Assembly (NCBI GenBank): GCA_022482545.1
Contig: JAKVOZ010000001.1
Coordinates: 62,001 to 126,000 of the forward strand
Source: Bacteroidales bacterium
GTDB lineage: Bacteria > Bacteroidota > Bacteroidia > Bacteroidales > P3
Reading direction: 5' to 3'
DNA: 64,000 nt
Below are positions 55,910-64,000 of the stretch, one piece after another. The translations under genes were made by a program, and so were the position numbers. Under the pieces are notes generated by a model. That model was given only the letters and a program-made list of their open reading frames with translations, was not told the origin of the DNA and searched no databases. Numbering within the stretch: position 1 is the first letter of the stretch; each line of letters opens with the position of its first letter.

Positions 55910-56947
55910 ATGAACGACAACCTTAATCCAGATGCTTCTCATCTTACTAATGTGGAGAAGGACTATGAAAAAGCGCTAAGACCATTAGGTTTTGATGATT
56001 TTGCAGGTCAAGAACAGATTAAGGAAAATCTAAAAATCTTTGTTGAGGCAGCAAAAGCAAGAGGAGAAGCCTTAGACCATGTTCTTTTGCATGGACCTCC
56101 AGGATTAGGTAAAACAACATTATCATATATTATTGCAAATGAGCTTGGAGTTAATGTAAAAATGACCTCAGGACCAGTGCTTGATAAACCAGGAGAATTA
56201 GCAGGTATTCTAACAAATTTAGAACCTAATGATGTGTTGTTTATTGATGAGATACATCGTCTTTCACCTATTGTTGAAGAATATCTTTATTCTGCAATGG
56301 AAGATTACAAAATAGATATACTTATAGAAAGTGGGCCTAATGCAAAAAGTGTTGAAATAACGCTTAATCCTTTTACATTAATAGGTGCCACAACTCGTAG
56401 CGGATTGCTTACTGCACCTTTGCGTTCTCGTTTTGGCATAACATGTCGTTTGAAATATTATACTCACGATACATTAAAAAATATAATAAAACGTTCTTGT
56501 AATATTCTCAAAACACCAATATCAGAAGAAGCAGCAATGGAGATTTCACGTAGAAGTAGAGGTACTCCAAGAATAGCCAATCTTTTATTAAGAAGAGTTA
56601 GAGATTTTGCACAAATAAAAGGTGATGGTAAGATAACAATAGAGATAGCAAAGATGGCATTAACAGCATTGAATGTTGATAAGAATGGATTGGATGAGAT
56701 GGATAACAGAATACTTACTGCGATAATAGATAAATTTAAGGGAGGCCCAGTAGGACTAACAACAATAGCAACAGCAGTAGGTGAAGATTCAGGTACGATT
56801 GAAGAAGTTTATGAACCATTCCTTATTCAAGAAGGTTTTCTTATGCGAACATCAAGGGGACGAGAGGCAACGCTCCTTGCTTATCAGCACTTGAATAAAG
56901 ACGTGTTAATGAAAAAGAACTCACAAAAAAATTTATTTTCAGATTAA
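55910..56947 (+). CDS. ruvB: Holliday junction branch migration helicase RuvB
   Basis: This 345-residue AAA+ ATPase has [19 protein letters not shown], Walker [14 protein letters not shown], Walker [11 protein letters not shown] and sensor 1 [20 protein letters not shown]. The C-terminal winged helix includes [26 protein letters not shown]. It drives branch migration with RuvA. The gene is separate from ruvA and ruvC here. Confidence 0.98.
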   Translation: MNDNLNPDASHLTNVEKDYEKALRPLGFDDFAGQEQIKENLKIFVEAAKARGEALDHVLLHGPPGLGKTTLSYIIANELGVNVKMTSGPVLDKPGELAGILTNLEPNDVLFIDEIHRLSPIVEEYLYSAMEDYKIDILIESGPNAKSVEITLNPFTLIGATTRSGLLTAPLRSRFGITCRLKYYTHDTLKNIIKRSCNILKTPISEEAAMEISRRSRGTPRIANLLLRRVRDFAQIKGDGKITIEIAKMALTALNVDKNGLDEMDNRILTAIIDKFKGGPVGLTTIATAVGEDSGTIEEVYEPFLIQEGFLMRTSRGREATLLAYQHLNKDVLMKKNSQKNLFSD

Positions 56948-57033
56948 AAAAAACGACTTTTTTTGTTACTTTTCCAAAAAAAATCAGTTGTATAATAAAA
57001 GCAACTTAAAATTAGAAAAAAGAAGAGGTAGAA

Positions 57034-57096
57034 AAAAACGAAGAAATAATTTGTTAAATTAAAGAAATATTTCAATAAAACGAAGAGTTGCTTAAA
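57034..57096. repeat. 21-bp periodic intergenic array, family B (three units)
   Basis: Three 21-bp units at 57034, 57055 and 57076 have cores AAAACGAAGAAATAATTT, ATTAAAGAAATATTTCAA and TAAAACGAAGAGTTGCTT. All are in the reversed orientation relative to 51254. The array lies between ruvB and the T9SS type B gene. Confidence 0.75.
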
Positions 57097-57145
57097 GTAA
57101 AACGAAGAAAAAAAAGAATAAAAATAAACATAAAAAAATAAAGCT

Positions 57146-60079
57146 ATGAAAAGGTTATATTTTATATTAGCAGTAATGTTTGCAATGATTGGAGTTTTTC
57201 AGACGAAGGCTCAGACAACAATTAAGTTGAATGCGACAACACACAACACAACAATTCATTCATGTCTGGGTTTTTTCTATGATAATAATCCTAGTGGTAA
57301 TTATGGTAATAATCAAGATTATTGGATGACTTTTTGTCCGTCAATAGCAGGCGAAAGAGTTAGATTGGATTTTATGACTTTTGATTTGGATCAATCAGAT
57401 CAAATGATTATTTATGAAGGAATAGATACGAGTGCATCAATATTAACAAATGCAACAGCAAATAGTACGTTCTTTTCTGGTGCAGATTTGTCTGGACAAA
57501 CAATAATTGCTCCTCCAACAGATCCAACAGGTTGCATAACAGTGAGATTTAAATCAGATGCTTCGGCTGTTGCTCAAGGTTGGAAAGCAAAACTTACTTG
57601 TGAACCAGTATGTCAAGATGTTATTGCTGATTTGGATACAATCTTTATAAAATATGATTCAGCTGGAAATATGTCAACAAGACCAGTTAGAAATCAGTTT
57701 GAAGTAGATACAGCAACAGGAGATACAACATTTTTTAAGTCAGTAGATTTTTGTATAGGAGATTCTATTGTTCTTATAGCAAAACCAAAATTTCCTTATA
57801 ATAATTTAACTTATCATCAATCAGATTCATCATGTATTTATCAATGGACTTTTGGAGACAATGAAGGAGATACTGTAAATTATAATACAATGACACATCA
57901 CAAATATGATGTTTTAACAGGATATAATCTTGGACTTATTGTTCGTGATACAACAAATGGAGGTTGCACAAGTACTAATGACCTCAAAACAAGAGTTAGA
58001 GTGGCAAAGAATCCTATTAAAGTTGTAACACAATTACCAGATATGTGCTCGGGAGAAACGATGCAACTTAATGTTGGTTATACAGGAAACTCATCTGTTG
58101 TTATTGACTCAATAGAATTTAATAGACAAGCAACAGCATCGTATGGTGTTAGAACATTTATACCTGATGGTGATTGTGGAAATGGGACAAGTTCGTGCTA
58201 TGAGTCTCCGGTAACATTTACTGATTTCACTCCTGGTGCAACAATAAAACATGGAGATGATGTTAAATCTGTTTGTATTCAAATGGAGCATTCATGGTTA
58301 GATGACTTGTATATAGGTATTGTTTGTCCAAATGGTCAATCAACTACATTTAAATATAGAACAAGTGGTTCTTCAACATATCTTGGTGTTTCAAATGAAA
58401 CAGATGGTTATGGTAGTAGTAAATGTGATACTAATGCAAATCCAATAGGAATATGCTGGAATTATTGTTGGTCTAATCAATTTTTAACTCAAGCACAAGG
58501 AGTTATAAGAGATGATGTTCCATATACTGTTTCAGTTCCTATGATACCTAGTGGCATTAATCAGACAACATTAGATTCTACAAACGTAGGTGATTCTACA
58601 AGATATTTTCAAACACCAATACAAGGAGTTGTAGCAGGAACAGCTCAAACATCTTCACCACAAGCAACAACAACAGATCTAAATGGATTTAATACATTGA
58701 TAGGTTGCCCATTGAATGGTACATGGAAGATAAAAGTTTGTGATACATGGGGCTCAGATAATGGCTGGGTTTGTGGTTGGTCTATGACAATAGGACAGCA
58801 AACAAGTTGGACATATCAAGTACCATTAGATACAGTAACCTGGGACGGTCCGTTCTTACATGGATTTACTCAGTCCACGTCCTTAATTCAACCGCCTGTG
58901 GATTCATCTGGATTATTCACTTATAATATTCATATCATAGATGATTTTGGTTGCGTATGGGATACAATAACTAAATTAAATGTAGTAAAAACTCCAGTTG
59001 TTGAATTAGGACCAGATGTAAATGTTTGCTCAGGTAAATCAATAACATTAGATGCTGGCAATCCAGGAGCAACGGCTTATGCTTGGGAACCAACAGGAGA
59101 AAAAACACAAACAATACAAGCACGTCCAGCAGATAATGTTATAGGAGATGTAACATATAAAGTTCAAGTAACAAATTATAATGGAAGTCTTTATTGTTAT
59201 GGATTAGATTCGGTACATGTTAATGTACATCCTGCCGCAACAGCATCATTTACTATGAATAAGTTTCCTTTGGAAGGTTGCGAACCATTTACATTCCAAT
59301 TGTTAAGTACTTCTTCTAATGCAGATGAATATGAATGGACAATAGGAGAAATGAGTTCTAATGTAGCCAATCCAACATTTACTTTTCCTTATGGAGTATA
59401 TGATTTAAAATTGAAAGTAAAGAGTAATAATGGTTGTATGGATTCAATATCATATAATAGTATAGTTAATGTATATAAAAGTCCTAAGGCAGATTTTGGT
59501 TGGGAACCAACAACGCCTTATGCAACAGACCCAACTGTTCATATAGTAAATCTAACATCACCAAAAGATGCAACGAACCAATATCATTGGAGTTTTCAAA
59601 CTAACAAACATTCTGCATCAGATATTGTAAATGTTTTTGGTGAAAGTCCTTCATATACATGGGCTCCTCAAACAGGAGAATCAGTAGCAGGAGAGTACGC
59701 AATACATTTAGATGCTTATTCAGTCAATAATTCTCCAAGTGGAAACATATATGAATGCCATGATACTACAACAAAAGTTGTTACGATTATAAATGATAGA
59801 CTTATGTTTCCAACAGTAATCACACCAAATGGAGATGGAATTAATGATGTGTTTGAAATACATAATCTTGTTGATGGACAAGCTTTTCCTGATAATGAAC
59901 TTTCTATTTACAATAGATACGGAAAGAGAATATACTTTGTTCAAGATTTGAGAAGTAAATCAGAATATTGGGATCCAAATAAAACAAACACTCCAACAGG
60001 AACATATTTTTACAGATTTATAGGTAGAGGCCCAATAAGAAATGTAGAATTTAAAGGTTCTGTTGAGGTTATTAGATAA
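57146..60079 (+). CDS. Large secreted T9SS type B protein with CUB-like, P-type and PKD domains
   Basis: This 977-residue exported protein has a signal peptide (FILAVMFAMIGVFQTKA). A CUB-like domain follows (about 25-155, FYDNNPSGNYGNNQDYWMTF to KAKLTC), then a PKD-like region. Residues about 355-552 form a proprotein convertase P-type domain (SVCIQMEHSWLDDLYIGIVC, then GTWKIKVCDTWGSDNGWVCG). PKD repeats run from about 690. The end (about 890-977) is a gliding-motility-type CHU_C sorting domain: FPTVITPNGDGINDVFEI, NRYGKRIYF and PTGTYFYRF. No protease domain accompanies the P-domain, so it is probably an adhesin or binding protein. It has its own terminator. Confidence 0.9.
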   Translation: MKRLYFILAVMFAMIGVFQTKAQTTIKLNATTHNTTIHSCLGFFYDNNPSGNYGNNQDYWMTFCPSIAGERVRLDFMTFDLDQSDQMIIYEGIDTSASILTNATANSTFFSGADLSGQTIIAPPTDPTGCITVRFKSDASAVAQGWKAKLTCEPVCQDVIADLDTIFIKYDSAGNMSTRPVRNQFEVDTATGDTTFFKSVDFCIGDSIVLIAKPKFPYNNLTYHQSDSSCIYQWTFGDNEGDTVNYNTMTHHKYDVLTGYNLGLIVRDTTNGGCTSTNDLKTRVRVAKNPIKVVTQLPDMCSGETMQLNVGYTGNSSVVIDSIEFNRQATASYGVRTFIPDGDCGNGTSSCYESPVTFTDFTPGATIKHGDDVKSVCIQMEHSWLDDLYIGIVCPNGQSTTFKYRTSGSSTYLGVSNETDGYGSSKCDTNANPIGICWNYCWSNQFLTQAQGVIRDDVPYTVSVPMIPSGINQTTLDSTNVGDSTRYFQTPIQGVVAGTAQTSSPQATTTDLNGFNTLIGCPLNGTWKIKVCDTWGSDNGWVCGWSMTIGQQTSWTYQVPLDTVTWDGPFLHGFTQSTSLIQPPVDSSGLFTYNIHIIDDFGCVWDTITKLNVVKTPVVELGPDVNVCSGKSITLDAGNPGATAYAWEPTGEKTQTIQARPADNVIGDVTYKVQVTNYNGSLYCYGLDSVHVNVHPAATASFTMNKFPLEGCEPFTFQLLSTSSNADEYEWTIGEMSSNVANPTFTFPYGVYDLKLKVKSNNGCMDSISYNSIVNVYKSPKADFGWEPTTPYATDPTVHIVNLTSPKDATNQYHWSFQTNKHSASDIVNVFGESPSYTWAPQTGESVAGEYAIHLDAYSVNNSPSGNIYECHDTTTKVVTIINDRLMFPTVITPNGDGINDVFEIHNLVDGQAFPDNELSIYNRYGKRIYFVQDLRSKSEYWDPNKTNTPTGTYFYRFIGRGPIRNVEFKGSVEVIR

Positions 60080-60134
60080 AATATAAGAATATCTTAATCA
60101 TAATAGATAGTAAATAATTAATTAACATGCTTTT

Positions 60135-60168
60135 CCAGCATCTTTTTTTGAAGATGCTGGATTTTTTT
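60135..60168 (+). terminator. Intrinsic terminator after the T9SS type B gene
   Basis: CCAGCATCTT pairs perfectly with AAGATGCTGG around a 6-nt loop, and a run of seven T follows. It separates the T9SS gene from metK. Confidence 0.88.
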
Positions 60169-60188
60169 GTTAAATAATTAACATAATA

Positions 60189-60221
60189 TTTGCATCATAT
60201 TATAAAAATGTAGTACATTTG
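60189..60221 (+). promoter_or_regulatory. Promoter of metK
   Basis: TTTG (60189-60192) and TACATTTG (60214-60221, TAnnTTTG) are 21 bp apart. Transcription should begin near 60228, about 10 nt before the riboswitch stem. Confidence 0.65.
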
Positions 60222-60235
60222 CAAAGTTAAAAATC

Positions 60236-60288
60236 ACTGTGGAAAGATTTGAATTGATTGCAACCACAATAAAAGAATGCTAAAACGA
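60236..60288 (+). promoter_or_regulatory. SAM-II-type riboswitch in the metK leader
   Basis: TGTGG (60238-60242) pairs with CCACA (60264-60268). The loop holds GATTTGA (60246-60252) and TTGCAA (60258-60263), and the 3' flank has ATAAAAGAATGCTAAAACG (60269-60287). That order, stem, GATTTxA, TTGCAA, closing stem, then a GCTAAAA strand for pseudoknot pairing, is the SAM-II (metA) consensus as I know it. It lies 80 nt before metK, whose product makes SAM, so feedback repression is expected. It is a match by eye and has not been run against a covariance model. Confidence 0.75.
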
Positions 60289-60368
60289 TAATTATATTCT
60301 TTCATTATTCAATAAATATCAATTCTTTTCATTTTCACAATAATATAAAAATAAATAAATATAAGAAA

Positions 60369-61628
60369 ATGTCAAGATTTATAACATCAGAATCAGTATC
60401 AGAAGGTCATCCAGATAAAATGGCAGACCAAATCTCAGATGCAATATTAGATGAGTTCTTACGTAGAGATAAAAACTCAAAGGTTGCATGCGAAACATTA
60501 ACAACAACAGGCTTAGTCTTCCTTAGCGGAGAAATAAGTAGCGAGGCTTTTGTAGATGTACAAAGCAAAGCAAGGCAAGTAATACGAGAAATAGGCTATA
60601 CAAAAGAAGAATATAAATTTGCAGCCGATTCTTGTGCAGTTATTTCAACAATACATGAACAAAGTCCAGATATTAATCAAGGAGTTGTCCGTGATAAACC
60701 ATTAGAACAAGGAGCAGGAGACCAAGGTATGATGTTTGGTTATGCTAATAAAGATACAGAAGACTTTATGCCTCTTCCAATTGTTCTTGCTCATCAATTG
60801 GTTCACGAATTAGCACAAATAAGAAAAGAGAAGAAACAAATGAAGTATCTTCGCCCAGATTCTAAAAGTCAAGTAACAATAGAATATGATGACAATAATA
60901 AACCAGTTGCAGTTAATACTATTGTGGTTTCTACTCAACATGATGAAGATGTTGATGTAAAACAAATAGAACAAGATATTAGAAAAATACTTATTCCAAG
61001 AGTGATAGCATTGCAAAAATGTGATAAGACAAAAGATTTATTTAAGGCAGATTATAAATTGTTTGTTAATCCAACAGGAAAATTTGTTATTGGCGGACCT
61101 AATGGAGATACAGGATTGACAGGAAGAAAAATCATTGTTGATACTTATGGTGGAAGAGGTTCTCATGGCGGTGGAGCATTTTCTGGAAAAGATTCTTCAA
61201 AAGTTGATAGAAGTGCTGCTTATGCGGTAAGACATGTTGCAAAAAATATGGTTGCGGCAGGTGTTTGCGATGAGGTATCTGTTCAAGTTGCTTATGCGAT
61301 AGGCGTTGCTCAACCGGTAGGACTTTTTGTTGATACTTACAACACATCTCACGTTAAGGATAAAAAAGGAAACATTATGAGTGATGGCGAAATAGCAGAA
61401 AAAATATTAAAATTATTTGATTTGCGTCCATATTCTATCATAAAACGTTTTGGACTTAAAAACCCTATTTTCCGTCCAACTGCTTCTTATGGACATTTTG
61501 GAAGAACACCATATAAGAAACAAGTAGAATTTATAGAAAACAATAAATCAATAATGAAAGAAGTTGAGTTCTATACTTGGGAGAAGTTGGATTATGTTGA
61601 TAAGATAAAAAAAGAATTTGCATTATAA
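60369..61628 (+). CDS. metK: S-adenosylmethionine synthetase
   Basis: This 419-residue enzyme has [54 protein letters not shown] and [19 protein letters not shown], which bind ATP, methionine, Mg2+ and K+. Bacteroidota MetK are longer than the E. coli enzyme (384 residues), as here. It makes SAM from methionine and ATP. The leader contains a SAM-II-like element, so its level is probably set by SAM. Confidence 0.98.
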   Translation: MSRFITSESVSEGHPDKMADQISDAILDEFLRRDKNSKVACETLTTTGLVFLSGEISSEAFVDVQSKARQVIREIGYTKEEYKFAADSCAVISTIHEQSPDINQGVVRDKPLEQGAGDQGMMFGYANKDTEDFMPLPIVLAHQLVHELAQIRKEKKQMKYLRPDSKSQVTIEYDDNNKPVAVNTIVVSTQHDEDVDVKQIEQDIRKILIPRVIALQKCDKTKDLFKADYKLFVNPTGKFVIGGPNGDTGLTGRKIIVDTYGGRGSHGGGAFSGKDSSKVDRSAAYAVRHVAKNMVAAGVCDEVSVQVAYAIGVAQPVGLFVDTYNTSHVKDKKGNIMSDGEIAEKILKLFDLRPYSIIKRFGLKNPIFRPTASYGHFGRTPYKKQVEFIENNKSIMKEVEFYTWEKLDYVDKIKKEFAL

Positions 61629-61684
61629 AAGCATAAAAACAATAATTCTTTACATTATAAAAATAGAATAAAGAGATAGTAAAA

Positions 61685-61768
61685 TAGTTCTTTATTCTAT
61701 TTTTTTATCTCTTCATTCTATTTAAATAGTTCTTTAATCCATTTCAATAACTCTTCGTTTTATTTTCA
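61685..61768. repeat. 21-bp periodic intergenic array, family B (four units)
   Basis: Units begin at 61685 (TAGTTCTTTATTCTATTT), 61706 (TATCTCTTCATTCTATTT), 61727 (TAGTTCTTTAATCCATTT) and 61748 (TAACTCTTCGTTTTATTT). The array fills the convergent gap between metK and gpmA and ends 12 bp before the gpmA stop. Confidence 0.9.
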
Positions 61769-61780
61769 AAGAGTATTTAT

Positions 61781-62524
61781 TTATTTTTTACCTTGATTAG
61801 CAACTTTTTCCATCTGTTTTCTTAGAGTTTCCTTATCTGCAAGAAATTCATCTTTAACATAATTTAATTTATCATCAAGAGTGAAAACATAAGGGATCCC
61901 TGTTGGAATGTTGAATGAGATTATTTCATCGGAAGACATATTCTTTAAAGTCTTAACAATACCACGAAGACTATTACCATGAGCAGCAACAAGAATAGTG
62001 TCATATTTATCAAACGCTTTAAGAATATGCTCATGATAGAAAGGCATAATACGATTAATACAATCATGAAGAGATTCAGTTAAAGGCAATTCATTACGAG
62101 GAACATCTTTGTATCGTTTGTCATTGAAAGGAGAGCGTTTGTCATCTTCTGCTAGTATAGGAGATTGAACTTCATAACCTCTACGCCATAAAAGTACTTG
62201 TTCTTCGCCATACTTATCTACTGTCTCTTTTTTGTTTAATCCTTGAAGAGCACCATAATGTTTTTCATTTAAACGCCATGATTTTTCTACTGGAAGATAA
62301 TCAAGATTCATAGTGTCAAGAACAATATTTAATGTTTTTATAGCACGTTTTAAATAAGAAGTGAAGCATATTTGAGGTTCAAGATTGTTCTCCATCAAAG
62401 CCTTACCTGCATTTTTTGCTTCGTTTATTCCATTGTCGCTTAAATCCACATCAGTCCAACCTGTGAAAAGATTTAATTTGTTCCACTCACTTTCTCCGTG
62501 ACGAATTAAGATTAATTTTTTCAT
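61781..62524 (-). CDS. gpmA: 2,3-bisphosphoglycerate-dependent phosphoglycerate mutase
   Basis: This 247-residue enzyme starts LILIRHGESEWNKLNLFTGW with the phosphohistidine in RHGES. Other marks are TSYLKRAIKTL, the catalytic Glu in NEKHYGALQG and the second His in LVAAHGNSLRGIVK. It interconverts 3- and 2-phosphoglycerate in glycolysis. It lies 1 bp after lgt and is cotranscribed with it. Confidence 0.97.
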   Translation of the reverse strand: MKKLILIRHGESEWNKLNLFTGWTDVDLSDNGINEAKNAGKALMENNLEPQICFTSYLKRAIKTLNIVLDTMNLDYLPVEKSWRLNEKHYGALQGLNKKETVDKYGEEQVLLWRRGYEVQSPILAEDDKRSPFNDKRYKDVPRNELPLTESLHDCINRIMPFYHEHILKAFDKYDTILVAAHGNSLRGIVKTLKNMSSDEIISFNIPTGIPYVFTLDDKLNYVKDEFLADKETLRKQMEKVANQGKK

Positions 62525-62525
62525 T

Positions 62526-63398
62526 TTATTTTCTGTTTTCTTTTTTAGGTGTTAATATATTTATAGCTAATTTCTTACCAATATCTTTTTTCTTGGAAAC
62601 TATCATTAAGATTATGCCTGCAATAATAAAAGGTATTGAAAGCCATTGCCCCATATCTAACGGAAGAGTTTGCTCCCATATTTCTTGTGGGTTCTTTAAA
62701 AATTCAATAAAAAATCTTGCTCCGAACAAACAAACGAGAAAAAGCCCAAAAACAAAACCTTGTCTTGGCAGTTTGTCTTTTTTCATTAACATAAAATAAA
62801 GACATGTACCTAAGATGATATAAGATAAGGCTTCATAAAGTTGAGTTGGGTGGCAAGCAATGGTTTGTCCATCTCTAACAAAAACAAATCCCCATGCAAG
62901 AGATGTTGCTTGTCCATATATTTCGGAGTTCATAAGATTGCCTAAACGTATTGAAGCACCAGCAAAACAAACAGCAATCATCAATCTATCCAATAGCCAC
63001 ATAAAAGAAATCTTTGTTTTTCTGCAATAAAGATAAACAGCAATAAATATACCAATTGCAGCACCGTGAGAGGCTAAACCTTGATAACCTATAAAGTGCC
63101 AACCTTGTGGAGTTTGTTTTATTGGTAAAATCATTTCAATTAGATGATGAGAATAGTAACTAAATTCATAAAATAAGCAATGGCCAAGTCTTGCACCAAC
63201 AAGAACACCAATAAAAATATAAATAGCAAGTTTATCTAAATAGTATGGAGGTACCTTTTCTTTTGTGAAAACTTTCTTCATTAAAATATAACTAACCACA
63301 AAAGCAAGAGCAAAAAGAACGCCATACCAACGCACTTCAATGCCTCCTAATTTGAACATAATTGGAGATACATTCCAATAAATTGATAATAATGACAT
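62526..63398 (-). CDS. lgt: Prolipoprotein diacylglyceryl transferase
   Basis: This 290-residue inner-membrane enzyme has about seven helices. IEVRWYGVLFALAF is the N-terminal mark, YQGLASHGAAIGIFIAVYLY holds the essential His-Gly segment, SIRLGNLMNSEIYGQ is the Lgt signature, and HPTQLYEALSY follows. It moves diacylglycerol from phosphatidylglycerol to the lipobox Cys of prolipoproteins such as those at 47522 and 48130. A minus-strand -7 element (TACCTTTG, 63419-63426) lies 20 bp upstream and overlaps the thrS promoter. Confidence 0.96.
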   Translation of the reverse strand: MSLLSIYWNVSPIMFKLGGIEVRWYGVLFALAFVVSYILMKKVFTKEKVPPYYLDKLAIYIFIGVLVGARLGHCLFYEFSYYSHHLIEMILPIKQTPQGWHFIGYQGLASHGAAIGIFIAVYLYCRKTKISFMWLLDRLMIAVCFAGASIRLGNLMNSEIYGQATSLAWGFVFVRDGQTIACHPTQLYEALSYIILGTCLYFMLMKKDKLPRQGFVFGLFLVCLFGARFFIEFLKNPQEIWEQTLPLDMGQWLSIPFIIAGIILMIVSKKKDIGKKLAINILTPKKENRK

Positions 63399-63414
63399 AA
63401 TTTTTCTTTATTTT

Positions 63415-63447
63415 TTTGCAAAGGTATGGAAAAAAGTTGTAATTTTG
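63415..63447 (+). promoter_or_regulatory. Promoter of thrS, overlapping the divergent lgt promoter
   Basis: TTTG (63415-63418) and TAATTTTG (63440-63447, TAnnTTTG) are 21 bp apart on the plus strand. The minus-strand TACCTTTG of lgt (63419-63426) falls between them, so the polymerases would compete. Confidence 0.65.
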
Positions 63448-63521
63448 CACGTTATTTTAGTAAAGTCTTTAAAAGATTAAAGAAAACTAATATAACAAAA
63501 ATATTAAAGGAGAGAATAAAT

Positions 63522-64000
63522 ATGATAATTATAACATTACCTGACGGTTCTAAAAGACAGTATAATGAAGGAGTAACGGCATTAGATGTTGCTAAAAGTA
63601 TTAGTGAGGGCTTAGCAAGAAATGTTCTTTCTGCTACTATAGATGGAGAAATTAAAGACCTTTCTTATACAATAGAAAAAGATTGTACATTAAAACTTAA
63701 TACATGGCAAGATGAAGATGGTAAAAAAACATTTTGGCATTCTTCTGCACATTTATTAGCCTCTGCTGTTCAATCTCTTTATCCAAAAGCAAAGTTTGGA
63801 ATAGGACCTGCTATTGAAAATGGTTTTTACTATGATATAGATTTTGGTGATGATGTATTAACAACGGAAGACTTTCCAAAGATAGAACAAAAAATGGTTG
63901 AGATAGTTAAACAAGGAGTAAAGATTGTTAGAAGAAATGTTTCTAAACAAGAAGCTCTTGACTATTTCACAAAAAGAAACGAAACATATAAAGTAGAATT
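63522..64000 (+). CDS. thrS: Threonyl-tRNA synthetase, N-terminal part (runs off window)
   Basis: The frame is open from the ATG at 63522 to the window edge, 159 full codons. It has the TGS domain (MIIITLPDGSKRQYNEG, then VTALDVAKSI) and the start of the second editing domain with HSSAHLLASAVQ, where HxxxH is part of the editing site, and FGIGPAIENGFYYDID. The catalytic domain lies beyond the edge. AAGGAGAG before the start is a strong Shine-Dalgarno sequence, unusual for this genome. Confidence 0.96.
   Translation, partial: MIIITLPDGSKRQYNEGVTALDVAKSISEGLARNVLSATIDGEIKDLSYTIEKDCTLKLNTWQDEDGKKTFWHSSAHLLASAVQSLYPKAKFGIGPAIENGFYYDIDFGDDVLTTEDFPKIEQKMVEIVKQGVKIVRRNVSKQEALDYFTKRNETYKVE

Noticed and set aside
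60236-60288. SAM-I or SAM-IV riboswitch
   Set aside because: There is no four-way junction or kink-turn; the short single stem with GATTTxA and TTGCAA fits only SAM-II.

Overview
The window is a strongly AT-rich (about 30% G+C by eye) stretch of chromosome from a member of the Bacteroidota, most likely the order Bacteroidales. The signs are secreted proteins with type IX secretion (T9SS) C-terminal sorting domains of both type A and type B, promoters of the Bacteroidota pattern (TTTG near -33, TAnnTTTG near -7), a 287-residue primary sigma factor, Mpl, a GWxTD protein, a DUF2027-Smr protein and an epimerase-type threonine dehydrogenase paired with KBL. I saw no phage, plasmid, insertion sequence, CRISPR array, rRNA or tRNA. 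The content is mostly housekeeping.

Layout. 1-10 kb (minus strand) is a secretome block: the N-terminal part of an M1 peptidase, RidA, two tandem M6 metalloproteases and a further T9SS cargo protein. 10-12.7 kb (plus) holds mpl and a Smr-domain gene. 13-19 kb (minus) holds a flippase-like membrane protein, an MscS channel, hflX, riboflavin synthase and a DPP4-type peptidase. 19-23.6 kb (minus) is a close-packed set: DRTGG protein, HATPase, a [FeFe]-hydrogenase-like protein, a thioredoxin-fold protein without its cysteines, and a dolichol-phosphate-mannose-synthase-like glycosyltransferase. 24-37 kb carries rpoD, nadD, an M16 peptidase, recR, a sodium/solute symporter, a GT39-type transferase, folK, mrp-nfu-pduO, a DUF2795 gene, cdd and dus. 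37-42.5 kb (minus) holds a methyltransferase, a GT2, a GWxTD protein and rpsA, which is split by a one-base frameshift. 43-46.4 kb is a cation/proton antiporter and HxlR regulator divergent from a cupin gene. 46.7-51 kb is fabG, two tandem copies of a lipoprotein gene, and the threonine-to-glycine pair tdh and kbl. 51.5-56.9 kb is trkA-trkH-trkH and ruvB. 57-64 kb holds a large T9SS type B protein, metK behind a SAM-II-like riboswitch, gpmA-lgt and the start of thrS.

The most striking structure is not a gene. At least twelve intergenic spacers are built from degenerate tandem units of exactly 21 or 22 bp, kept in phase over up to nine units and often containing units in both orientations. I distinguish three sequence families. 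Two loci 30 kb apart carry the same array of about 190 bp, colinear at every landmark compared. Every gap longer than 30 bp between convergent genes in the window holds one of these arrays. I do not recognise this repeat system from the literature.

Other points worth checking are the rpsA frameshift, the hydrogenase-like protein that keeps the four H-cluster cysteine ligands but has Phe at the proton-transfer cysteine, the SAM-II-like element on metK, a lipoprotein duplication that carried the tail of tdh with it, and paired GTAACTA sites over the promoter next to the HxlR gene.
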